Assembly (NCBI GenBank): GCA_018350325.1
Contig: JAEVLN010000015.1
Location: 950,008 to 1,014,007 of the forward strand
Direction: 5' to 3'
From: Globodera rostochiensis
Lineage: Eukaryota > Nematoda > Chromadorea > Rhabditida > Heteroderidae
Length of the DNA: 64,000 bases
Shown: positions 52,697 to 64,000 of the stretch, piece after piece
Numbering within the stretch: position 1 is the stretch's first letter
How the letters are laid out: the number at the start of each line of letters is the position of its first letter
The notes under the pieces: model-generated
Databases searched by the model: none
What the model saw: only the letters and a program-made list of their open reading frames with translations
Told to the model about the DNA's origin: nothing
Program-made: the position numbers and the translations under genes

Positions 52697-53259
52697 GATT
52701 TGTTTCATTCCTTCACAAATTATTGGTGGATGAATGAATTCTTTCCATGATCTTTAGGTGTTTTGTTCGGTGGGAAATTGATCTTACGGTTACCAATTCG
52801 TTTTTGGGTTGGGTGGGTTGCGTTTGCGAGGCATTTTTGGTCAAATTGGGGAATGGATGGACACATTTTGCGATTTGTCTCATTTGGAAGATCAATTTCT
52901 CGCTGAATTTCCTAAAAATTGTCCTTCTCCGAATCCCTGTGCGAAGCTAGGCCCCCTCTTTGTTTGCTCTGTCCACTTTCTCACTGCGCTCATTTTTTGT
53001 TACTTTTATATGATTAATATTTATTCATCAATATTTCTGTTCTGTGTGTCTCTTCTACGTACATTGCCATAGCTTGGGTGTGTTTGCCCGAGAAATTGTC
53101 CTTCTTCAAATAAATTGGATTAGTTTTCTGAAATTGTTTTCCGTTATTTTGTTAACTTTTGCAAAAAAAAATTTATATTTTTTTGAACAAATTTTTAATG
53201 TCTAAGTGTGTGTTTGTGTGTGTCGTCTCCCAAATAATCATCAGCAATATATTGCGTGT
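52697..53259. other. Spacer upstream of the SLC6 gene
   Basis: These 563 bp between two plus-strand genes should hold the usp-46 3' UTR and the SLC6 promoter. A T-rich stretch lies near 53,160. No gene is supported. Confidence 0.45.
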
Positions 53260-56200
53260 ATGGAAGGTGATGGTGAACTCGGCGTTTACATTGAGTATCC
53301 GTTTGAAGAGACGGGGGGAGGAGGGGACGAGAACCGGATTAGGGGCAATTGGTCGTCCAAGCTCGATTACTTGCTCAGGTAAATTTGTTGTTTGTGCACG
53401 ACTTGGCTTTTGCCCGACGGCATTCTTTTTTTCTGCGCTTAAGCGCCTTCGGTTACACATTCGCTCTCGGCAATCTTTGGCGCTTCCCTTATCAGTGCAG
53501 CGTCCATGGCGGGTTGGTTTCGGAGCAGTTGTTTGTGTGGTAGTCATTGGAAATAGGAAATAATGTAGCAAAACAACAACAATGAGAGTTGTGGACACGG
53601 ATGTGCTTTGTTCCGATATTTGATTTGGGTTGTGCCTCTAATTTGCCATTAAAGAGAGAGAGAGAGATCGGAGCATAGGGTACGATATTGGGACAGTTTA
53701 AACAAAATTTTGTTGTGATCCGTTCGCTCAAGCAATGCCTAATTAATTTGCAGATTTGCCTTTTTCATTCCATACTTTGTACTGTTCCTCGTCATTGCCC
53801 TTCCGATATGTTTCATTGTAAAATCATTTCGTTTTTTGTTGGAGTTTTTGTAAAATTTCTTCCAGGAACTCTCACTTGGCCAATTTATCAGTTTATGTCC
53901 GCTTTCTGTTTGGAAATTATCCCCGCTCTTCAAGGGTATGTTCTTTTTGTTGTTGTTTAAATCCGACGAATTTCAGGCATTGGCGTTTCCATGGTGTTCA
54001 TCTCCTGCATTATCTCCGTTTACTATAACATAATCACTTCGTGGGCCTTTTATTATATGATCAATTCGCTCAAATTTCCATTGCCTTGGGCGACTTGTGG
54101 GAACAGTTGGAACAGTGAAAGTGCGTTTTTTTGTTTTGTTTATTGAAATGTTGTTTCTTGTAATTAATGATACTTTAAGATTGTTCTGTTTGGAATAAGG
54201 GTGCCGTTGAGACGTGCCGACTGCTCAGTGGTGCCATTCTGGCCAACGGAAGTTGTGTCAATTTTGGCGAGAATTTGGGGGAGTTTGGCAGCAACGGCAC
54301 CGCAACTGCCGGGCCAGACCCGCGAAGCGGTGTGATGCCCAGCGTTGAATACTTCCAGTCGCAGCATTGGATTATTTGACACTCGTTTAAATCTTTCCCC
54401 CTTAAGCAACCAGGTGCTGATGATCTCCACGGGTATTGTCGACTTCCAGACCGTCAACTGGCAGCTGGCAATGTGAGTATGGAGATCAAAAAATTAACAG
54501 AATATGTGCAGGGATTTATGCTTCCGCGTTCAGTTGTCTGCTGATTTCTTGGCTTTTCGTCTTCCTTTGCTCCTTCAAGGGGATCAAAACGAGCGGGAAG
54601 GTCGTCTACTTTGTGGTCGTGTTCCCATACGTGGCGTTGATTGCATTGTTCATCCGCTTCATCACCCTGCCCGGTTCCGTGGACGGACTTTTGCATTACA
54701 TGCGACCCGACTGGACTGCCCTCTACGATTTGACGGTGCCGTGCGTTTTGTGTTTATCGTCAAAATGCCATAATGTCATTGGGCGTCCCGTCCATCCGTT
54801 TAGGCATGGGGCGACGCCGCAATTCAAGTGTTCTACTCACTTTCCACCTGCACGGGCGGATTCATCATGTTGTCCAGCTACAATCGCTTCCATAACAACA
54901 TTTTTTCGGATCTTTGGGTGGGTGAACGTCTCTTTAAAAGATGAACAAAAGCATTTGTTGGAGAGTTAACCGCTTTCAGGCCATCGGTGTTGTGGACTGT
55001 GTCACTTCCGTGCTCATTTCATCCCTTGTCTTCTCCGCCATTGGCTTCGTCTGTTACGAAATGGGCATCCCTTTAGAGCAGTTCCATCTCCAGGAGGGCA
55101 TCCAGGCAAGAGTTTTTGTCAGACTTTGGATTTTGAGAAGATTGGTGACGGGGCTCAGAAAGAGTTTCGAGGGGTCGGGGGGTCCGTTGTTGCCCCACAC
55201 CCTCTTTTTCTACAAAATCCAAGTCATTCGAATGCGTTAACGCGTCCACCCCTCGCCCGATGTACGCTTTCGTCAGGTCGTCTTCGTGTTTTTCGTCGAA
55301 GCGCTTTCCAAATTGCCAGTTGCTCAAATTTATTCGTTGCTCTTTTTCACAATGGTCGCATTCGTCGTTTTCAACAGTGAAGTTTGTGTGACGAAATTTT
55401 GGTGTACATATTATTTTAATTTTTTTGAGTTATTTATCGTCGAGACAATTGTGAGTTGTGTTTTTGAATTAAACTGATGGCACGCACGTACTACAGCTTG
55501 AGCTTGTTTTGTTTTGTTAGGTCAGTTCAATTTGTGACCAATTTCCCGAACGTCTTCGAAGTGAGTGTTTTGTTTGTTGGTGATCCCTCTCCTCCCTCAA
55601 ACTGTCACAATTTTCTGCCAAAGGAAATCATCGACACGTTCTTACATTCACACTCTTCACCTTTTTTCTACTGGGCCTTCCTCTCTGCACGGCGGTGTGA
55701 CATTAAACTAATTGCCCTTTCCCCTTATCATATAATTAATGTTTTGTCAAAATTTAGGCAGGAATTTATTGGATAATTTTGTTTGAACACTTTTCCGCCA
55801 CTTGGCCCCTGATCATAATCGGCTTCTTCGAGGTCATGACTGTGTGTTGGATTTACGGTCGGTTGAGCCAAGCATAGGGAAAAAACGATCATTTTTACCC
55901 CTTAGGGGATACGGAAGAAAATAGTAAAAACCTAAAGAAAAGATTTCTTGAAGCCACCAATCCATGGGATAAAATGGTTTATATGTTTTGTTTCAGGGGT
56001 TGACAACTTTCTCGACAACATCAAATGGATGGTAAAAAGAGTGTCAGCAAAATATTCTTCCATTTTCGATTTGTTTAGATCGGATTTTATCCTCCCGTTT
56101 ATCTGCTGTGGAAGATCTTTTGGAAGTTCTTTTGCCCCATTATACTTTTGGTGGTCACTTTTTGTGGAATAATAATGCAAGGAATTACAATTTTGTCCGT

Positions 56201-56929
56201 CCCTTTAACAGGCACTTCTCTCGTTGGTTTGGCTACAACACGCACCGCTCCAATACAACTCATTCTTCTATCCCCGGTGGTCCGTTGTGTTCGGCTGGAC
56301 CATCTCCTTGTCCCCGGTGATCATCATCCTTTTCATGTTCTTCTACCAGTTTTCCACCGTCAACGGCTCCTTTTCAAAGGTAGACAGAACAAACAGACAT
56401 CTCTCTACCTTCTGAAATGCTTTTTAAAATTCCGAATTGTTTAAAACATTTTGAATTCTTCCCATTTACTACCGCCGGGTCGGGCTGTCTCTTTGCTAAT
56501 GTTGTGTTGTCTGTGTGTTAAGCGCCTCAGGGAGCTTTTGTGCCCGACGGATGATTGGGGCCCGGCATTGGCTGTACATCGTGCCGAATTGTATCCAATG
56601 CAAATTCCGGAAGCACAAAAGCTGATGACACCGCCGACAAACCGAGTGTATCGGAACACGACGGTATTTTGTGGTGCACTTTCTTTTTATATTGGTGGAG
56701 TTTTGGGGAAACAATCTGATCGAAACAAGACAATATTGCGTAAACAGAAACAGTGAACGGACAAAGCAAGCAAGCTTGCGCACTCTCTCCATTCGTTTAG
56801 AATGGAAACTCCGTGGAGCAGTTCATGGACCGGTACAGTCGACCCATCGGCAAGGGCGTGTATCCCCAACAGGAGTTTGACCAAATCATCTCCAGGAAGC
56901 CGCTGCCCGAGAAGGAGACCATTATATGA
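53260..56929 (+). CDS. Sodium/chloride-dependent transporter, SLC6 (SNF) family
   Basis: SLC6 proteins use the sodium gradient to import neurotransmitters or amino acids across the plasma membrane through 12 membrane segments. The start is [20 protein letters not shown], followed by [15 protein letters not shown] and TM1 [16 protein letters not shown]. Later pieces are [35 protein letters not shown], the long second extracellular loop with Asn-glycosylation sites (LANGS, GSNGT), [111 protein letters not shown] and [18 protein letters not shown]. It ends [11 protein letters not shown]. The substrate cannot be told. Many small exons, including one around 55,560-55,780, remain roughly placed. 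Confidence 0.92.
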
Positions 56930-57520
56930 TCGTTTTCTTGCAAGAATCTTGACTTTACCCTTTTGTTTCTGTGTGTATTGTAAAAAGGCCGGCCGTTCGC
57001 GGGCTGATCTACCCAACAACAACAACAATTTCGTGTGCCTTTCCCTTTTGGTAAGTGTCCGTCTTATTTTTGGCCTACCTCTCTCCTTTTTTGACTTTTC
57101 CAACGTTTGCACAAATTGTTTTTTTTGTCGTCCATTTTTGTGCTATAATAATAATTATTATTCATCCCATTTTGACGCATAACTCAGTTTTCCAATTTGC
57201 ATAATATTATTATTTGTATGCATTATTATAGGTCTCTCATCCGTTTTTCGCGCTTTCCATTGGTTTAAAATGCTCATTACTTTATTTTATAGCATTTGAT
57301 GACGACGATGTTAAAAGCCGAAGTGGCCAAAAAAATGAGGGAAAAATTTTTTTTGTTGGAAAAAGTGTTTTTTTCTTTTATGGAAATATTTAATTTTTTG
57401 GCCATTTCAGCTGCTCATCCGCGCGCTTATTTGTCTTTGTTTTTCAACGCACTAAATCTTTTTGTTATTTGAAGCGAACGGAACATTTTAATTGAATTAA
57501 TTTACAATATAACCTAAACG
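56930..57520. other. Spacer with AT-rich microsatellites
   Basis: These 591 bp between two plus-strand genes contain ATT/ATA repeats at about 57,145-57,165 and 57,200-57,235. No gene is supported. Confidence 0.45.
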
Positions 57521-59612
57521 ATGACCAACAATGCCCTGCAGGAGTTGGACAAGGAGTGGGAGGAGTTCAATACGGAGTTTACCAAAGCGGAAGTGAGTTG
57601 GTAGTTCGGAATGTCCCAAAAGGAACAATGTAAAATGAAACAAAGTTTTTCAGACTGAACATCTGGCCTACCTTGGTTCGTATCGGCAATTGTGTACGGT
57701 GCAAAACGGCTGTTCGGACAAAACCAAACATTTGTAAGTGGACTTTCTCATCGAATGTGCGTGTTGCTTTTCTTATCTGTTCGGTTTAGGAAATACGTTT
57801 TGAAACAGCTCGGACAGGACATTGACAGGTAATCTTTAGCCAACGACGCTACTTTTGCATTTGATTAATTTTGCCGTTCTTAAAATGACGTCCGTTTCAA
57901 AATGAACACAAAACGTTTAGCCTTTTACGCCAGAAGGGTCTTAGCGAGCAGGACAAAGTTGGATTGGGCGCCAAGAAAGCGCAAGCGTCGCAAATTCGTG
58001 CCAAACTTGCTGAAATGCAGAGGGAATTGCCCGCCCATGACAATGGGTGAGTTGACGGCACATTTATGCCAAGCGATCTTCGAATACTTCAACTTGGTCT
58101 CCAGATATTATCTGAACGTCATTTTGGGCTCGAACTTGAACATCACACTGCCGAGTCCGGACGAACGTTACCGCTACAAATAGGAGTACGAATCGTTCAA
58201 ACTCTCCGTCGCCTGTGTGGTATGCCCCCAAATGGTCTACCAATGGGAGCCTTTTTTATGACTTCATCTTTTAAAAGCCCAGCTTGAGACACAGTCTGGG
58301 AAATGATTCAAATTTTGTTGGAGAAATTTTAGAAAAGTGCCGGGGGGGGGCTCCTTGTGCTCGAATAGGGGGCCTTCATTACACAGTTACTTGCTTACCT
58401 CTCAGATTCTGGCAACGTTTTTCGTCGTTTTTTGGTTGCCGCCTTTTTTCATTGCCTTGGACGCGCTCTGCAACTTTTTGTTGGTTTGGTATTACTGCAC
58501 TTTGGTGAGTTTTTTCTAAATGAACGCCTTGGCCTATCGCGCCCGCCACATTCATTTTTTTCAGACAATTCGCGAGTCAATTCTCCGACATAACGGCTCC
58601 CGGATCAAGGGCTGGTGGGTGAGTGCTGAACAGTTTAACTCCTACAAAAAACATGGCTTCGATTGACCCAACCAATTTGTTTGTTGCAAACGTTCTGCGA
58701 GCAATATGATCAATACCAGTCATCAGCAGGACATTATCTGTTTTCTGTCCTTTCTCCAAGGTTCTGCACCATTACATTACCTGCGTTCTGTGCTGCATCA
58801 CGTTGACATGGAGCGGTGGCGAATGTTACGAGACGATGCGGCCGGTGTTCTTTGTTCTCGTCTGCTACGTGAGCAGTGTCCAGATCATCCAGTAACTTTT
58901 GCGCGTTGTATACATTGAGAGAAAAATATGATCGCTTTTATTATTCTTTCATGTACAATTATCAGACCGGCTGTTTACGTCGTTTACGTAATGTTTTGAA
59001 TTGGGGGGGGGGGTTATTTTGTTGTGCCCCTTCTGTTTGCAGATGCCCTGGGCCAACGGCATTCAATGGACATCACCGTTGAAGGTTGCTTGCTTTTTCG
59101 CGGGAAAATTAGTTGCTTTAGTGAATTTTTGAAATCTTTTTTAGGCTTCAGCAGCTGGATGTTCAAGGGATTGGTGAGTTCTTTTCTCGGTTGGCATTGC
59201 TGATCAGTGCCAATCAAATTCCCTAATCAATGAATGAATGTGCTTCGCTTTCCCTCAGACTTTTCTCCTGCCGTTTCTAATCGTCGGATACGTAAGTGGC
59301 TGGCTTCTTTTTGTTTAATTCCACCCGTCGTTTGTTGTTGCAGCTCATCCAAGCCTATTGTGCCTACGTGCTCTTCGACATGTACTTCAGGCTGGACTGC
59401 TCGCGGGACTGGCAGGTGCTTGTGCTCGCCTTTCTTTTCTCGTTCATTGCAATTGGCAACGGAATAACCATCGGTTGGGTTTTTTGCCCCCTTAAATTTT
59501 CATTGCACCTTTTCCAAATTCAGCATTGGTAATTGCGAAAAAGGTCGCGCTGAAGAACAAGACGGACTCTGTTTCACGCATGGCATCGAAATATCGTCCT
59601 AAGACGCTCTGA
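57521..59612 (+). CDS. TMEM120 (TACAN) family membrane protein
   Basis: TMEM120 proteins are nuclear-envelope/ER membrane proteins with six membrane segments and an N-terminal coiled coil. Adipogenesis and mechanosensing roles have been proposed, and the fold resembles fatty-acid elongases. The start (MTNNALQELDKEWEEFNTEF) begins the coiled coil, continued by HLKYVLKQLGQDIDR and KAQASQIRAKLAEMQRELPA. Then come VILGSNLNITLPSPDERYRY, YESFKLSVACV, LDALCNFLLVWYYCTL joined to TIRESILRHNGSRIKGW, WVLHHYITCVLCCITLTWSG, YQTGCLRRLRNALGQRHSMD, ITVEGFSSWMFKGLTFLLPF and WQVLVLAFLFSFIAIGN. It stops at 59,612 after ASKYRPKTL. Several conserved human positions (HHY, RHxMDxTVEGF) are identical. Introns carry G runs at 58,343 and 59,003. 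Confidence 0.94.
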
Positions 59613-60216
59613 ATATGTTGGAGACTTTGCGCAGCGCACCGATTCGAACAAAATTGCAAGCAAAAAAAAATTGGTATTTCGTCTCCGGTTTGATCTCACA
59701 TGACCTCAGCTTTATAACATTAACTTGACTGTGACCTTAATTTTTTTCTTTGTTTTTTGCTTGTTTAGCTATACAGACCATTTAATATATATATACATAA
59801 TCCGCCTGTTGTGTGGTCTCCGGGACAAGAACTGTTTAATGAGCTCCGTTAGAACCCCGAGAATTTTTTCCTCCATTTCCTGAGATTTTGGCACTCAATT
59901 ATATGGACACAGATGAGTTTCTGCCTCTAGAAAAACTCCCCTACAACGTTGTTTTGTACACAAGTTTGAGTCGGAATCACAAATTTAAATAAACATTGTA
60001 CAATATTCAGCAATAAAAATTTATTGAGTAAAAACGACATGAAACATACGCGTTAAAAGAAAAGGCTTAGAGCGGAATGTTTTCCTTGGCATTAGTTCTG
60101 CGACCCTCATTTTGTGTCAGATCGACTAGTAAATACAGATATCACAATAACAGTGTGTTTAACAATCATTCCAATTGTCCGTCGTCTGAATTCACCTATT
60201 TCGTCCCCCGGGGTGG
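59613..60216. other. Convergent spacer
   Basis: These 604 bp lie between converging genes. They should contain two 3' UTRs; an ATATATATAC stretch is at about 59,786. No gene is supported. Confidence 0.5.
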
Positions 60217-62186
60217 TCAACATAGCTGGTCCAATCGCCAATCATTGGGCCCCGCGTCAGCTTTCGCCTAAAAAAATAGACGAAATGAATGACACCGATA
60301 AAATGGGGTTCCCGATACGAAACAGTACTTTGATGATGACGAGAAAATTGGAAGGACTTCGTGTGCTTCCACCGGAAGGGCCTGACAGGGAAAATGGGAA
60401 CTCGAGAGCACACTTTGTGCCAACCTTTAAATAGATGAACGCGTCCGTGCCGTAGCCCTCCAAAGACACCAGGAAGAGATCGCCATGGAAATACCGTGCG
60501 TAAAGGCGCGACAATGGCAGGCCGTACCCGTAACCGGCCTAAAAGGAATGCATTTACAATGTGTAACAGCGCAGAAAGAAGGGTTCCCCGCGTTCCAAAC
60601 TCGCAGATTTTCAGATTAGATTTGTTTGAAATTTACAAACTGACGCGAGTTCCCTCAAAAGACTTGCTTACCAGTGGTGTCTGTGCACCGTCCTGGGAAG
60701 GCGGCGGTGCCGTACTGTACATGTAGTTGAACAACTTGTTCAGAATTTTCCGCGAAACGCCACCACCTCGATCGCTGATCTGAGCGTACGGTGGAGAGTT
60801 ACTCAACAACCCATTTAGTGGATGGGGTAAAAAAAAGCAGTGTTGACAGGACCAGAGATAGTAAAAGTCCCACCCGCCAACTTCAACATGGTCACACATA
60901 GTCCACCGAAAAATACCTTTATGGAGAGGTCTTCGTAGCCCCGGACCACGCGAACGCGCAAGTCGGGCAAGTCATCGTCGGCGCCGATGTTTTCCACTGT
61001 TGCGCGCATCGAATTTTTGAACTGAATTGACAAATGAGTTTAGTTAATTTTTCTATTTTTAATTGAGCCGAACTTCAAATAAAACCATCACTTACAAGCT
61101 CAAACATTATGTGGTAAAGGTGTGAGGGGACCGCCACAATTGAAATGCTTTTGTCCGGACTGATTGCATTATGGCACTCCAACTTCAGCGCCGGCGAGGT
61201 CAGGTAGAAGCGGTCGCAAAGGAAACGCGCGTTTTCGAACGCGTCATTTATCACCGAAGAGACGTCGCACATTCTGAACCAAAACAATTGAATAAATATC
61301 AAAAACAAATTTCGACCCCATTTTTTTAACAACAAAACTGACGGGTCGATGCAGCCGACATGGCGTGGCGATTCCGGCAGAATAGAGCCGAATACCTTTT
61401 TTTTAGAGGCTTAAATGCACTTAAACTTTTTGTCTTACCACTAAATGTTGGTTCTGAAGCATTCTGGAAATGCTCGTTTTGTTGAATGACGACACTCAGA
61501 AACAGTGAACCTGATTGAGATCCTGTTTAGGTAGAAGCGATCCAAGAAGTACTGGATGCCCTGCTCGCTTCCCGGGTCGAAGCCGCCACTCTCTTTCAGT
61601 TCGATGATTCCTTCCGCCATCGTCTGCACCACCGTACTGTGCCTTCGCAAAGTGGTTTGCAGCTGGTCGTTGAACCTAACAAAACGTAGGTAAAAAATCA
61701 TGCAAAGAAAATGGTGACAACTCAAATGAATAGAAATGTGGTTTCCGGTGCAATTTATAATTGGTAAGATTACCTTAGAATCACGTCCATGCTTCCCGCC
61801 GACTTTTCAAAGGCCAGCAATTCCTCGAAACTCGTTCGGTACCATTCCACCACTTGTCGAGCACTGAAAGGGCTGACGCGTAGAACAATGGCTCAGAACG
61901 AACCTCCGAGTCTTGAGCAAGTTCGGTGGAAGCAGAAGGATTTCCTGCATGATGTTGGCGAGCCGGACCAGCAATTCCGTTTTGAGGAACGTGAAGGAAG
62001 ACTTTGCAGTCCCATGCCGACCGAAGTCCAAGTACTGCAACCACAATTTTTAATTTCCACTAATTCTTTGAGATCCCCAACTTGTTGTATGGTGAGCGAA
62101 GATGGGTTAAATTGGCTGTAGTGGTCAAGTTTCTTGGCAATTGTGCTGCCGAACAGTGATGACAGACGCCTACAGAATGCAAACAT
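60217..62186 (-). CDS. pdhk-2: Pyruvate dehydrogenase kinase, mitochondrial
   Basis: Phosphorylates and inhibits the E1 subunit of pyruvate dehydrogenase in the matrix, switching carbon away from acetyl-CoA. The N-terminus ([20 protein letters not shown]) can act as targeting sequence, then [16 protein letters not shown]. The regulatory domain has [38 protein letters not shown] and [16 protein letters not shown]. The GHKL ATPase domain has [12 protein letters not shown] and [16 protein letters not shown] (N box), [20 protein letters not shown] (G1 box) and [20 protein letters not shown] (G2 box), then [13 protein letters not shown]. The tail exons read [18 protein letters not shown] and [11 protein letters not shown], the 'DW' motif known to matter in this family. 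No catalytic residue is missing. It ends tail-to-tail with the TMEM120 gene. Confidence 0.95.
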
Positions 62187-62979
62187 AGACGGAGGAAGAA
62201 ATGAATTTTTATATAAGCTAAAATGAATAATTAACGAAATTCAAACACAGACAACTTGGAAAGGTTAAATTTAATGCTCTCCTCCTCTCCAATATAGTAA
62301 ATAAGATTTCGTTTTATTGCATTTTCTTTAGAAATTTTTGGGAAACAAGGAAATTATGAGCAAAAAATAACTCCATCGGAAGTGTCGCTCGATGTGCTTG
62401 AACCTTGGCCTTTATCCAAAATACTCTCACCAACATTTTTTTCCAATTTTGTCGATATTTTTTGAAGAATCAATCGCGTCTACCGGAAATAAATATTGTT
62501 GGTTAAATTCTCTTTGAAGGGCGAACCTTCACAACTTCCGAATTGGGTAATCAATAGGACCTGGATTTATATGTAATTTTTTTAAAAATCGGGACCTAAA
62601 ACCCGGGAAATCCCGTCCCGGTCCCATACTACCCTATTATTTTCATTCGGATCTGAGCCAGTCCCATACAGTGTTAGAAATACGAGTTTTACACATACTC
62701 ATAATTTAAATGAAGACCAAGAAAGACGCAAGAGAATATTATTCATTTGTTTATTCAGTCAGTATACAATGTAACATTTATGGTTCGGAGCACAAAATGT
62801 TGGCACAACACAGTTATATGAGGGAAACGACCGCGGAGGGTCTCGGAACTGTGCACATTAAAACAATCATAGACAATGAGTTCACAATATACATACAAAT
62901 CCGCACATATGATCTGGAGACAGTTACACATCCTTCTTGATCGTTGTCGTAGAGCGTTGACGGGCCCACACTTCGCATC
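62187..62979. other. Spacer with a GC-rich palindromic patch
   Basis: These 793 bp lie between two minus-strand genes. Around 62,590-62,625 is a CCCGGG-containing patch that is similar in style to 32,460-32,515. No gene is supported. Confidence 0.4.
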
Positions 62980-63708
62980 TCAGGGCGCTGAAAATTGAGA
63001 AAATGATAAGAGATCAAAGATTCAAATCGTGCTACCTGCAGAACCAGCAGCCGACTTCTTCGAGACGCCACCAGGATCAGCTGCAGAGGTGGTAGGCGCA
63101 GCGGACTTCTTGGAGACGCCAGCCGGGTCTGCTGCAGAGGTTGTAGGCGCCACGGACTTCTTTGAGACGGCATCCGGCGCTGCAGAGGTTGTAGGCGCCA
63201 CGGACTTCTTTGAGACGGCACTCGGTGCTGCAGAGGTTGTAGGCGCCACGGACTTCTTTGAGACGGCACCCGGTGCTGCAGAGGTTGTAGGGCTCTGCGC
63301 TGACATTTTCGAAAAGATGTTCTCCGTGCTGCCTGGCGCCGCGTAGTTCGTCGTAGCTCCTAGAAAATAAAGATTTGTTCAGACTATTGGTAAGACATTT
63401 TGCCTACCCAATGCCGGTGCATTTTTGGAGGCGGTGGGGCTCGGCTGTTCTGCAACGGCGGATGTCGGCGGGTTCTGTGACTGTCCGGCGGCTGTCGTGG
63501 TCGGCTGCTCAGCCACTGCGGACATCTGAGGTGGCGGCGGAGGCTCTTCGGTGTTCTATAAATTTAACAATTAAAAAACAGCAAAAAATGAGATTTAAAA
63601 AAATTGGCCTACCTTTTTCCCACCACCGCAACATTGAGTGATGATCACCAGCGCAGAGGCGACGGCAATGGCCATCAGTTGAAGCGGAATCAGCGCGATG
63701 ACGATCAT
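62980..63708 (-). CDS. Small secreted or membrane-anchored repeat protein
   Basis: I do not recognise a family. Four exons are joined by ordinary GT-AG introns in consistent phase. Exon 1 encodes a long hydrophobic segment, MIVIALIPLQLMAIAVASAL then VIITQCCGGGKK, which reads as a signal peptide or a signal anchor followed by a Cys pair. Exon 2 is Pro/Thr/Gln-rich (EEPPPPPPQMSAVAEQP). Exon 3 carries five copies of a 16-17-residue repeat of the form PTTSAAPxAVSKKSVA; the last two are a PTTSAADPxGVSKKSAA variant. The repeat part has no cysteine and should be disordered. The final exon adds only two residues before a stop at 62,980. Total is about 190 residues. A TATA box lies 63 bases upstream of the ATG. 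A secreted or surface role is inference. Confidence 0.65.
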
Positions 63709-63908
63709 GGCTTTGGACGGTTTGCAGAGTTGAAGACGACACAAGGTAGTCAGAGTGAAAAATGGTTTCTTTATATACCCTATTTTGTAAGGATTTTACC
63801 CAAGCGAACAGGGAATATTGCGGAAATTCAAATGTTCTTGGGCCCGCAGAGTATTTAAGCCCAAGTTTGCTCATTCTTCTTTCATTAGCGTCTCGACTTC
63901 GCCGCACA
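63709..63908. promoter_or_regulatory. Divergent promoter with two TATA boxes
   Basis: A strong TATA box in minus orientation (TATATAAAG, about 63,769-63,777) lies about 63 bases before the minus-strand ATG. A TATTTAA in plus orientation (63,852-63,858) lies about 51 bases before the plus-strand ATG at 63,909. The boxes are about 75 bp apart and point outward, which suggests a compact bidirectional promoter. Confidence 0.5.
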
Positions 63909-64000
63909 ATGGCAGCTCCCCCACCAATGTTGCTGCCAGAGGAGCTTCTCGCAACAGCTGAGAGGATGTTGTTCACAAAGCCAGCCATGTCAATTAGTCA
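63909..64000 (+). CDS. Start of an unidentified gene, cut by the window end
   Basis: An open frame from an ATG preceded by a TATA-like box runs to the window edge. It reads MAAPPPMLLPEELLATAERM and then LFTKPAMSIS. Thirty residues are too few to assign a family; the LPEELLATAERML part looks helical. The opposite strand is also open here but has a TATA box inside it and is the weaker choice. Confidence 0.4.
   Translation, partial: MAAPPPMLLPEELLATAERMLFTKPAMSIS

Noticed and set aside
53173..53598. Minus-strand open frame of 141 residues
   Set aside because: It is antisense to the first exons of the SLC6 transporter.
63790..63988. Minus-strand open frame starting at 63,988
   Set aside because: A TATA box for the repeat-protein gene lies within it, and the plus strand has its own TATA box and ATG here, so a divergent promoter explains the region better.

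Overview
This window is nuclear DNA of a eukaryote, almost certainly a nematode. About 12.2 kb of satellite DNA is followed by about 52 kb of tightly packed, intron-rich protein genes. Introns are mostly 50-150 bp, begin GT and end in TTTTAG/TTTCAG-type acceptors. Same-strand genes are often 130-225 bp apart, as in trans-spliced nematode operons, and a clear DPY-19 homologue and a FEM-2-like phosphatase are present. Moderate GC (GC-rich exons, AT-rich introns), poly-G/C tracts and a probable GC-AG intron would suit a tylenchid such as a cyst nematode; that placement is inference. All gene identities come from reading translations by eye against remembered family motifs. Outer CDS coordinates are start-to-stop spans that include introns.

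Layout. 1-12,169: about 92 tandem copies of a ~132-bp AT-rich satellite monomer in three variants, with two higher-order duplications (2,563-bp and 1,455-bp periods). 12,376-20,915 (minus): wars-2, pex10, prmt-5 and atp-2 head-to-tail, transcribed away from a 580-bp divergent promoter. 21,496-27,954 (plus): ANKRD13-type ankyrin/UIM protein, MOB4/phocein, an XRCC2-like RAD51 paralogue and an unknown MG-start protein, spaced 182-200 bp. 28,312-32,380 (minus): FTSJ1-type tRNA methyltransferase and TMEM209. 33,007-35,191: a small unknown gene (plus) convergent with an NSE3/MAGE protein (minus). 35,950-37,243: Rab35. 37,774-39,363 (minus): an immunoglobulin-superfamily surface protein. 41,076-45,192 (minus): dpy-19 and rpl-23. 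45,391-45,886: a ~496-bp foldback element in the promoter shared with spastin (46,308-47,512, plus). 48,367-50,496 (minus): PPM1F/FEM-2-like phosphatase, divergent from usp-46 (50,919-52,696). 53,260-56,929: SLC6 transporter. 57,521-59,612: TMEM120. 60,217-62,186 (minus): pyruvate dehydrogenase kinase. 62,980-63,708 (minus): small secreted or anchored repeat protein with a TATA box, divergent from a gene cut by the window end at 63,909.

Most genes are conserved housekeeping genes: mitochondrial energy and translation (atp-2, PDK, wars-2), RNA and protein methylation (FTSJ1, PRMT5), SMC5/6 and recombination (NSE3, XRCC2-like), membrane traffic (Rab35, ANKRD13, MOB4, spastin), ubiquitin (USP46, ANKRD13) and peroxisome import (PEX10). 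The less ordinary parts are the satellite architecture, the foldback element, the apparent operons, the degenerate RAD51 paralogue, two unrecognised genes and the repeat protein at the right end.
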